Source: Bolinopsis microptera (taxonomy: Eukaryota > Ctenophora > Tentaculata > Lobata > Bolinopsidae). From it: 60,000 nt of DNA. Position numbers and translations under genes: made by a program. The stretch spans positions 2,854,001-2,914,000 of the forward strand of contig NC_087077.1 in NCBI RefSeq assembly GCF_026151205.1, written 5' to 3'. The notes under the pieces are model-generated. The model was not told where the DNA came from. It was given only the letters and a program-made list of their open reading frames with translations, and did not search any database. Positions 44,201 to 56,200 of this stretch are shown piece by piece; position 1 is the stretch's first letter, and each line of letters begins with the position of its first letter.

Positions 44201-47200
44201 ATCATGATGTCATAGTTAGTTATATTCGCAAGCTAGTTTCCAAAAAGAATCCCCCTAAAATCTATCTTATTGGTGATTTTAATCTCCCCCATACAGACTG
44301 GCTATCTTCATCCAGTACCGTACCTATTGAGCAATCCTTCATAGATTCTTTCAGTGATCTTTCTCTCTCCCAGTTGATCACATCACCAACCCATAAAAGT
44401 GGTAATACATTAGACATTCTTCTCAGTAATTATGATAACACAATCGATAACTTGAATGTCTGTGATCCTCATTCCGTGTGCAAATCTGATCATTTTCCTG
44501 TCACTTTTTCAATTAAAAGCTCCTTTTCCCGTAAGAAAACTCCTAAACGTAAAATCTATAATTTTAAGAAAGCAAACTGGGACATGATTAATCGTGAATT
44601 ATGCTCGATTAAGGGGGCAGGGGGGGTCTTTATGAAATTTCTCTCGAAATTGATTTTATAGTTGTTTCTAATAGAGGGGAGTGATATCTATCTGCTGCTT
44701 TTGGTCCCATGGAAAAATATTGTTCCTAGACGAAATTATTGCCGGTCAAAGGTCAGCGCTCATGTGTAATTGTATTGCGCGAGCGATTTTCAATCGCGCG
44801 CCCTGAAAATCGAGTCTAAAAATCTATCTTCTCCTACATTTTTTGAGCAATCACCCTGAAACTTTCAGGATATGTTCTAAGGACCATTTAGAAACTTTTG
44901 CTCTTTTTAGAATTTCGAGATAGGACTTTTAAAATTTTTAATTCGATTTTGAAAATCTTGGACCTCTTTTTTTGACGAACTTTCCAGGTCCAAGATTTTC
45001 AAAATCGAATTAAAATTTTTTAAAGTCCTATCTCGAAATTCTAAAACGAGCAAAAGTTTCTAAATGGTCCTTAAAACATATCCTGAAAGTTTCAGGGTGA
45101 TTGCTCAAAAAATGTAGGAGAAGATAGATTTTTAGACTCGATTTTCAGGGCGCGCGATTGAAAATCGCTCGCACAATACAATTACACATGAGCGCTGACC
45201 TTGTACACGATTTAAAACTTAGCGCATTCCGTTTAAAACAAAAAATAACGTGTTATTCTTCAAAACTTAAACGTGACAGGGAATCTTTAATAACTTTACG
45301 TTTGATCTGGATAATTTAACTGGATTAATGTGTGGTTAGATTTACACATTCAAAATAAAACAACTGTCATAAAATGTGATAATGAAACGTGTTTTATGTT
45401 CCTCCCAGTTTGCGGTAACTTAGCCTGTCTGGTGGTTTACTATCACGTGCAAAGTTTGCTGGCAGAAGCAAATTAGGTTGTTGCAATTCATGCTCTCTAA
45501 CAATATTAGGTTTCATAGTGCTACGGTTAATTTCTATGGCAAGCTCACGTGGTTTAAGTACGGGTTGTGCAGTGATTATAGGTTCAACGGCTGCCTTATG
45601 GTCAGGCTCAGCGGGTAGATTTGGATTATTACCAACTATAATCGAAGTTTCCGGCTCTGTACTCTCAGGTAAGCTAGCTGTCTTCTCTAAATCACCATCA
45701 ATAGCTGTAGAACTCTGCTCATCTCTTATCTCCAGCTCAACTCGTGGTGTATCCGGATCTGTTTGTTGCAACGGTTCTGACACAACAGATCTCTTGATCA
45801 CCTGGTCCAAATGCTTGCGGTAGACTTCATCAGGTGTCTTGATCAGTAGCACTTTGGTACCTTCCTTACCCTCGATAACACCGTTTCTCCAGCACTTCTT
45901 GTTCTCATCATAGAACGATATAGTGTCATCAATATTCAGATCACGAAGTCTCGATTCAGCAATCGTGTTCTGATCGTTTAAAGCAACTTTGGCAAACTTA
46001 CTACTCGAACTCGGGTGTAGAAAACTCAAGGCGTTTCTCGTCCGTCTTTTCATCATCGCAACTGCAGGCTCTACTCCGGTAGTGGTGTGTGGTGTGTTGC
46101 GGTAGTTTAGCAGCCAATCAGCCAGGTTACACATAACGTCAGGGTTTTTCAAGATCATCCGTTTCATAGCTCTTTTAAACAGTCCGACTGCAACTTCTGC
46201 TTGTCCATTACTTGCAGGTGAGTAAGCAGGAATAAGCACGTGTCGAATCTGGTTATTGTTCGTGAATACTTTAAACTCTTCTGAAGTTAGACTCGATCCA
46301 TTGTCTGATACTAGTATCTTGGGTAGTCCCCAACGGCTAAAGATGTCTCGTAACTCTTGAATCACTCTCTTACTTGTAATGTTCGTCATTCTAACAACTT
46401 CTAACCATTTTGAATACGAACAGATAACTATCAGCCACATAGATCCAAGAAAGGGTCCACAGAAATCTAGATGAATCCGCTCCCAAGCCTCCATAGTTTT
46501 AGCCCATGGGTGTGGTGTAGATCTAGCGGGTTTCTTCTGGTTTAGTTGACATGGTTCACATAGTTTAACCATTTTCTCGATCTCAGCATCCATGTTTGGC
46601 CAATAAACATAGCCTCTCGCTAGTGCTTTTGTCTGTGAAATGCCCATGTGTGTTGCATGAAGCATTGAAAGCACGCTCTTTCTCATACTCTCTGGAATAA
46701 CAACTCGAGATCCCCAGACAATACAGTTCTGGTCTACTGACAACTCGTTTCGACGTGTGTAAAACGGTTTCAGCTTGACATCAACAGGGGGTTTCTCGTT
46801 CCAGCCGTCTTTAACAAACTGTAACACTCGACCAAGTGTCTTGTCTCTTCTCGTGTGACTAGCTATTAACTCAGCGTCAATCAAAGGTTTGTCATCACCG
46901 AAGTAGTGCACGCTGAAAACAGTATCTAGAGGTTTCATTTCAAACTCCTCTGTTAACTCGTCATCAAACTCTCTCGTCTCTGCCGATGTGTCTAAAGGCA
47001 GTGGAAAACGGGAACATAGATCAGCATTACAATGTTTACCAGTGGGTCGAAACTGGATCTTGTAAGTGTAACCGCTAAGGAACAATGACCATCGTTGTAA
47101 ACGACCTGCCACCATGCTAGGAATCCCACGACTAGGGTGAAAGATAGATTCCAGCGGCTTGTGGTCTGTAACTAGGGTAAACGGTCGTCCAAAAAGATAA

Positions 47201-50200
47201 CGGTGCAGTCTCTTAGTCGCCCAAACTATTGCCAATGCTTCTTTTTCTATCATGGAATAGTTTCTCTCAGATTTCGTCAGTGTTCGAGATATATACTCGA
47301 TCGGTCGCTCTGTCCCATTTTCATCAATATGTGACATAACAGCTCCTAAACCAACGGATGAAGCGTCCGTGTCAAGCTTTAACTCCAGCTCAGGGTTGTA
47401 GACTGTTAGAACCAAGTCAGACGATAACAGTGCTTTTAACTCATCAAAAGCTCTCTTTTCTCTATCTCCAAAGTGGAAAATACTGTCAGCGGGTCTTAAA
47501 CGGTTAAGTGGTTCAACAACTGTTGACATGTTGGGAATAAAACGTGAATAGTACTGTGCACCACCAAGAAATGATATCATCTCCGCTCTAGTAGTAGGAT
47601 ACGGTGCTCTCACTATCGTTTCAACTTTCGAACTCAGTGGTCTTATCCCGTCAGCAGATATTTCATGGCCAAGAAATGTCACCTTAGGCTCCATGAAAAC
47701 ACACTTGTCTAGCCGGCATTTGTAGCCTTCATTCTCTAGTGCTGTAATCACCGTTCTCACGTTCTTCATGTGACTCTCATCATCAGGTCCAGTTATTAGA
47801 ATGTCGTCAACACGCCATGCTGTGTTCTCTGTCTTTCTCAAGGTATCATCAATCTTGCGTTCAAATATCGGTCCGGCAGATGAAATACCGAATGGTAGAG
47901 AAGTAGGACTGAACAATCCTTTGTGTGTGTTCAAAGTCACAATCTTTTGGTCACATTCTCTCAACTTCAAACTATTATAAGCGGCTCTGATATCCAGCTT
48001 AGTAAACAGTTTACCTCCGACAATCTTACTCAAGCAATCTTCTATCGTCGGAAGTGGGTAAATAGCTGTGTCGAGATTAGGATTTACAGTAGTCTTGTAG
48101 TCACCACATATGCGAATCGTACCATCCGCTTTCATGACAGGAACTATGGGTGAAGCCCAGTCTGAGTGCTCTGTTGGAATCAGCTGTCCATTCTTCACTA
48201 ACTCGTCTATGGCTTTCCCAACCTTGTCTACGATGGCAAACGGGACCTGCCTTGCCTTGCAAAACTTTGCTCTCGCATCAGGCTTAAATTGTAGACAAGC
48301 TTCGAATCCTTTAACAGTTCCAACACCAGGATCGAACACAGGACTGCGGAGTATCTCACTAACAAATTCATCTCTCTGAAGCTTGGAGACAGCGTAAGAT
48401 TGCTCAACATCAACAAGTCCTATCATATGATCCAACCAGTCTTTACCAAACATCTGGATGATCCACTCTCGACCTAGGAGTGTGGGAAACCGACAATCGA
48501 CAACATATAGTGGTAAAATCCATTTCTTGCCTCTAAATTCAACGTTTACAAGGGCCTTGCAGTCAATGCTTTCACAATTAAAATTGGCTACTCGCAATTT
48601 CTGGGAACATGGAACAATCTGGCAATCAGTTAGTCCTAGTCTAGCAAAATCAGACTTACTTATACAGCTTAAAGATGAACCAGTATCTAACTCCATTTTC
48701 AAAATCTTATCATTAATCTCAACTTTAAGAAATGGTTTCTGATTACAATCAATACAACTGGATAAATTACTAACAACTGATGCAGGAAGAGTACCATCGG
48801 GAACAGGAGTCTGTACTGGAATCTGGACAGGATCAGTCGTCTCCACGCAGTACAACGTGTTCTCCGACTCTTGATGTGTGTACCCATAATCAGCAGCGCA
48901 AGCGTTGCCATCATCATGATCACCAATCCCTTCAACACAATGGGATTGCTTCTTAGCAGAACGACAGTTCTTCGCGATATGTCCGGGTTTGCGACAGTTT
49001 CTGCAACGAACTTTGCAGTTTTTCGCAACATGACCACGAACAGTACAACGTGAACAAACAATGCTAAGGTCGGCCTTCTGATGGAACTTAGAGTTTTGAG
49101 GTTTTTGAAACTTCCCGGGTTTTTGAACATAGTGTGTTGTGACTGACATTGAACTTTGCAGAGCGTTCTCCTTCGTCTGAGCTTTATCGAACAGGCTGGC
49201 AGACGTGTCATTGGTAGCAGATTCTGATATGAGTTCAGCACGTATCCTATCAGAGGATAGTCCAGCCACAAAACGTGTACGCACCATTAAATCAAACAAA
49301 TCACCGAACTGACAAACATTAGCAGCTTCCTTCAATCGTGACATAAAAGTACATAAGGATTCACCAGCAATCTGATTTAAAGTCATAAACTTCTGCTGTT
49401 GAGCTACAATGTTTGTTTTGGGTGATAACCGATCAACAAGAGTTTTTCTCAGGGTAGCGTAGTCAGTGTCTTTAATTTCAGCTGGAAATGTAAATGCACG
49501 CAACTTCTTCAACGCGTCAGGCCCCAGATTGACTGTTAACAGTGTTCTCATGAGTTCTGCTTTTTTAGCAGTTTTCTCGTTTGCGTCATCTGGTAACTTA
49601 TCTGCGTGTGCGAAAATGAACACAGAAGCGGCGTTTTCAAAGATTTCCAGCCACTCTCTGACACAATCAGTTTCCTTGGATAAGCGTAAGTTCGAAACCA
49701 GACTCGTCGCCATTGTTATGAATCGTTGTGACAAGGTAAACGCAAGACTAAAAGCTAAAAGCTAAACCAAAACCAAAACCCAGGTAGTCATCCTGAATAG
49801 TATATCGGTTAATAATACAATAAATTACTAGAATATATAACACCTAATAACCCTAAAAAGTTTAGGGAAAATGGAGGTGGTGTTCTTTTGGCTGTTCGGT
49901 CTGATCTCGACGCCACTACAACCCGACTACCAGTTAGCCTAGGTGCAGAAATGCTTGCCGTTAAAATTGCTTTCCCTAACAAAGAGAGTATTGTAATCTG
50001 TACTTGTTATAGAGTAGGAACTCTTGGGTTACCTAATCATGATGTCATAGTTAGTTATATTCGCAAGCTAGTTTCCAAAAAGAATCCCCCTAAAATCTAT
50101 CTTATTGGTGATTTTAATCTCCCCCATACAGACTGGCTATCTTCATCCAGTACCGTACCTATTGAGCAATCCTTCATAGATTCTTTCAGTGATCTTTCTC

Positions 50201-53200
50201 TTTCCCAGTTGATCACATCACCAACCCATAAAAGTGGTAATACATTAGACATTCTTCTCAGTAATTATGATAACACAATCGATAACTTGAATGTCTGTGA
50301 TCCTCATTCCGTGTGCAAATCTGATCATTTTCCTGTCACTTTTTCAATTAAAAGCTCCTTTTCCCGTAAGAAAACTCCTAAACGTAAAATCTATAATTTT
50401 AAGAAAGCAAACTGGGACATGATTAATCGTGAATTATGCTCGATTAAGGGGGCAGGGGGGGTCTTTATGAAATTTCTCTCGAAATTGATTTTATAGTTGT
50501 TTCTAATAGAGGGGAGTGATATCTATCTGCTGCTTTTGGTCCCATGGAAAAATATTGTTCCTAGACGAAATTATTGCCGGTCAAAGGTCAGCGCTCATGT
50601 GTAATTGTATTGCGCGAGCGATTTTCAATCGCGCGCCCTGAAAATCGAGTCTAAAAATCTATCTTCTCCTACATTTTTTGAGCAATCACCCTGAAACTTT
50701 CAGGATATGTTCTAAGGACCATTTAGAAACTTTTGCTCTTTTTAGAATTTCGAGATAGGACTTTTAAAATTTTTAATTCGATTTTGAAAATCTTGGACCT
50801 CTTTTTTTGACGAACTTTCCAGGTCCAAGATTTTCAAAATCGAATTAAAATTTTTTAAAGTCCTATCTCGAAATTCTAAAACGAGCAAAAGTTTCTAAAT
50901 GGTCCTTAAAACATATCCTGAAAGTTTCAGGGTGATTGCTCAAAAAATGTAGGAGAAGATAGATTTTTAGACTCGATTTTCAGGGCGCGCGATTGAAAAT
51001 CGCTCGCACAATACAATTACACATGAGCGCTGACCTTTGACCGGCAATAATTTCGTCTAGGAACAATATTTTTCCATGGGACCAAAAGCAGCAGATAGAT
51101 ATCACTCCCCTCTATTAGAAACAACTATAAAATCAATTTCGAGAGAAATTTCATAAAGACCCCCCCTGCCCCCTTAATTGGCAAGTCCTAGAATGCCTAG
51201 ATCCTGATTCGTCTTGGAAGTTAGTTAAAGACTGCATTATGAATTTAGTTGATATACATATTCCTAAAGTAACTATTAAATCAGAGTTCCAACCCCCGTG
51301 GTTCGATAGTGAACTTTTTTCTTCATGCCGTAAAAAAGATAGACTCAGAGCTAAATTTAAAATTTCTGGTTCTATTTCTGATGAGTTAAAGTTTGTTACT
51401 AGCCGTAAAGATTTTAAGAGGCTTTCATCAGCCAAAATAAGAGACAATCTTTTCAATAGTGATGATCCAGCGCTTATAACTAAGAAGTTTTGATCACATG
51501 TTAAGTATCAATCTAACTCCTGCCGTATTCCTAATTGTGTTAGTTATTCTGGACAGCTTCGGTTCAAACCCAAAGATCAAGCTGAACTTTTCAATTCTTT
51601 CTTTTATAACCAGTTTTCGGATCCTTCACTTTATGACACTGACATCTCCTATGTCAATGATGTTGATTTTGATATTGACTTCGATCATCGGGATGTTCGT
51701 AAGCTTCTTTCAAATATTAATTCAAATAAAGCCCAGGGACCAGATGGCATACACGGTAAAATTCTAAAAAATTGTTCCGTAGGTTTAGCTTACCCTCTAA
51801 CATGCATTTTTCGTGGATCCTACAACAGCGGCTACATTCCACAAGAATGGAAACTTGCAAATGTTGTCCCAATATTTAAGAAAGGTAAGAAAAGTGAGGT
51901 TGAAAACTATAGACCAATATCCCTTACTTGTTTAGTCATGAAAGTTTTTGAGCGCATTGTTAAACGTAAACTGCTTTCTTTGACAAGTACCCTTCTTGAT
52001 CCCAGGCAGCATGGTTTTCTAGAGCACAAGTCATGCACAACCAATATGGTTGACTTTTGTGATAGCCTGGCATTGTCTCTTAACGAAAATATTATCAATC
52101 ATGTTGTGTATTTTGATTTTGCTAAGGCATTTGATTCTGTAAATCATGATATCCTTCTTCATAAGCTAAAGACCTTATATAACATTGATGGTACACTTCT
52201 CAAATTTCTTACCAATTACCTTCAAGGCCGTTACCAAAGAGTGGTTATTGGTAATGAGATGTCATCTACCCTCTCAGTTAATTCTGGTGTCCCCCAGGGC
52301 TCTATCCTTGGTCCCTTACTTTTTGTATTGTTTATCAATGATATTCCTCTTGGCCTTTCGGATAATACTGATATTGTTTTGTATGCCGATGATACAAAAA
52401 TCTGGCGTAAAATACATTCATCTTCTGATAACACAAATTTACAAATGGATATAGACTATCTCTCTGACTGGGCACTAAGAAACAAAATGCGATTCCATCC
52501 AGCAAAATGTAAAGTGCTTTAAATTGTTTCAGGAAAACCATCTTTATCTCCTCCATTCGCATATAATCTTGATGGCTCTCCTCTTGTGTATGTAGAGTTA
52601 GAAAAAGATCTTGGAGTCAATGTTACTCCTAAGCTAAGTTGGAATAGTCAGTGCGACAGAATTTATACTAAGGCCTGCCAACAACTTGGTATGGTCAGAA
52701 GAAATGGCCATATTGTCATTGATCAGAAACGTCGCCGGGCGCTTTACCTTTCCCTGGTTCGTAGCCAATTCGAAAATTGTTCCATAATCTGGCGCCCTTG
52801 TAATAAATCACTTAGTGATAAATTAGAAAGTCTCCAAAAGAGAGCTATTAAATGGATTCTGTCTGAAGAGGGCCGCAGTTATCCACCTGAGCAATATGTC
52901 AAAAAGTGCAAGCTTGTCGACATTCTCCCTTTGTCTCATAAGTTTGACTTGAATGATCTTATTTTTTTCCACAAAGTTCTGAACAATTTAATTCCTGTAT
53001 CGCTGCCTCACTATCTCTCTTTATATCAGGGCACTTCTCGACTAAGACGTTGCCACCTCGACAGTCTGTCTATTGTGTCATCAATTTTACCTAAGTTAAG
53101 TCAGAATTCACACACCATATGTACCTCAAATAGCCCACTGGCAAAATCGTTTTTCTACAGAACACATATACTGTGGAATGGACTCCCTTTACAGGTAAGA

Positions 53201-56200
53201 CAGATTGTGTCTACTAGTCTTTTCAAAGCTGAGGTCACTAAGCATCTATGGAAATGTTTATTAGATAGTGAAACAACAGTCTAGCCAAGTCTCTTTGCTC
53301 CCCATATTATTATTTTTTGTTTTATTAAGTTTTTTTATCTACCTTCCTATACTTTCAACATCATATCACACTTCACCCGCACACCTTCTCACACATTAAT
53401 GACCATATCAGACCTGTATCTAATGTATCTGGAATTTGACGTATGAAATACCAATTTTGACACTATATCCACAGTTATTCACCATGGATTTGTTTATTAT
53501 TAAATAGTTTTTCATAAATTTTTGGATTTAGATTAATTCGATGTAATGGGTCCAAGTTACTGCGGACATAGTTCACTATGTGTTTACCGTGTTTGGGTGC
53601 CCATCATATTTTACAGATGGGGGCGATATTTTGAACGATTCTATTTTATATTCATCTATTGCTGTACTCTGTAAAATTTGAAAAGTATTTAATAAAAAAA
53701 TTTCTTCTGAATAATAGCCATTGTCGAAATTTTTGGGTAAGGATGCTGTATTCTACATAATTTGATTACATATAATTAACCAGGTTACAGTCAGTCCAAA
53801 ATCCGCTACAAAATATTATGATACTCTCATTTTAAAAAGCTCAAAATATGGGCGGTCGCACAGCGATATCTTATTCCATCATCCATGAGGGCAGAACGTT
53901 CGAATTGATGAAATAAATAGTTTTAAAATGGTGGCAATTCGGTAGTGTAGCATAACACGGTTAAGGCACGGTTAAAGCACAGTTAAGGCACGGTTAAGGC
54001 ACGGTTATGGCACAAGGATTTCAAATATAGGACGGTCAAACGAAGCAGGGCTGTTGCTTTACAATTAGAAAATTTATTCATAGCGGGAATCGCACTGTAA
54101 AATTTACAGATCGTCACATTCAGATCATGTGCCTTAGTTAACCACTTGTATGTTTATAGGTTATATTTCCCCAACCGTGCGTTAACCGTGCCTTAGGCGA
54201 CCACAATGGTTGCTTTTGGGCAGTTTGTGCCTTAACCGTGCCTTAACTGTGCGTTAACCGTGCCTTAAGTGACCGTGTCTCAACCGTGCCTTATGTAACC
54301 CTTTTCTCTAGCCGTGCCTTAACCATGCCTTAGTTAACCACTTGTATGTTTATATGTTATATTTCCCCAACCGTGCGTTAACCGTGTGTTAACCGTGCCT
54401 TAAGCGACCATAATGGTTGCTTTTGGGCAGTTTGTGCCTTAACCGTGCCTTAACCGTGCGTTAACCGTGTGTTAACCGTGCTTTAAGAACCGTGCCTTAT
54501 GTAACCCTTGTGCCTTAACCGTGCCTTAACCGTGCCTTAACTGTGCTTTAACCGTGCGTTAACCGTGTTATGCTACACTACCGAATTGCCAAAATGGTTT
54601 ATTTTACAGATATTTCATGTAATGGGCTTAATCAAATTAAAAGTTATCACTTAGTCTTAACATGAGATTGAATGAATTTCAGATTGAGATATAAGTAATT
54701 GATTCATTATTAAATCGTACATAATAGACTACACATTACATGTATGCGCCTACTTACAAGTTACACAAACAAGATTATTAGTCATAAAGTTTTCCATAGA
54801 ATTGGCCATGAAATAAGCCATAGAAATGAGATTTATAAAGTTCATACTAGAGATAAAATCGCTCAGTCATTCTTAAAATGACCGTATTAAAAATCGACAA
54901 TATCCATAACTCGTGTATTTTCATTCACCCTCTCTGTATTCTCCATGACGGAAACAAACAAATCCTGCACTTCCTGGGCATCCTTACAATTATTCTCTCC
55001 GTTACGGCAGCGAGTTGTGTAGTTCAAGACCCCGTTAACACTCTGATACAGCAACACTTGGTTGGCACCATTAGGACAGCAGTAAGATCCCAATGAATGG
55101 GTTGAAGTCATCTCACCCCAGCTGTATTTGGTGGGGTACTTGAACCCTACCTGGTTACTTGGCAGGAACTCGCAGTAGGTTCCCTCTGGCTGGGAGTTGA
55201 GGTACTCGGAGTGTTTCCCTGTTTCTACTGCTTCTTTGAATTGCGCGAACAAAGGAAACTTCTTCTCCTCGATACAAGATTTGAGCTGCTGGCTGATGTT
55301 TTTAACGGTCTCCAAGAGCGTGGTTTCTTTCTCTATCTTCTCACTTATTTCAATCTCAGCAATGCAAACCATAAAGCATTCATCACCAGGATCTGGTTCT
55401 ACCCGGGACCTGAGGTTACCAACAACATCCCCATACAATTTTGGAACACCCATTTCAGGAAACTCTCCTCCTCTTCTCCTGATGTGAACTGCAGCTACCG
55501 AGTAAAACAAAGCTGCAAAGCTGTAGCAACCAACCGTCACCCCTAATCTCTTACACAGGGCTTTCAACTTGGTCAGACCCTCTACAGTGCCTACTGCATG
55601 CAGGGATTTGTTAATCCAAGGGTTACTTGCGGAGGGTTTAGATGCCGCCAGTTCTTCACGGTTAAGCGGCAAAAGCATCTCCTGAACCTTGGCTCGCTCC
55701 AATCTACCCTCAATCATCTTCTCAACTAGCTCGTCGTTCTTCACAAACTTGGACATGTCCTCGCCTGATATCAGCACCGCAGCTGGTGACAGATCCACTG
55801 CCTTCCCAGAGACCAACAGATCATATTGCCTCAGTATCTCGTTGATGATGCGAAAACCCTGTGGTACCGTCACCAATGCCGTGGTGGTATCGGTTAAGCA
55901 GCATGTAACAGTCAGGTCTCTTTACAAGGTAGGTTTTGTGAAGTGGAGCCCCAGATCCACAGGAGAAGGGTGTGTTGACTAACTTCTCTGAGAGCTCCCA
56001 GCAGCCAGTGTAACCTGTAACCCCTTCCGCATCTCCACTCTGGTCAATAAACTCAAACACATCAGAGAAATCAGTGGCAGGAGTGAAGTATATCACTCCA
56101 TCTTCTCCCTTCCTCACATCTGCTCTAAAGTTTGGCTGATTGTAAATCAGAGCTCTGACTGCTTCTTCAAGCTTAGTAAGGTCAATGTGGTCAGACTGGA

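Noticed and set aside
44008-51037. The 1,195-bp repeats as the LTRs of the gypsy element
   Set aside because: They consist of LINE and MITE sequence that continues without a break into the outer flanks, lack TG...CA ends, and no primer-binding site or polypurine tract abuts them.
54878-55982. Plus-strand frames across the acyltransferase gene
   Set aside because: Antisense shadows; the minus strand carries the HHxxxDG motif and family-like composition.
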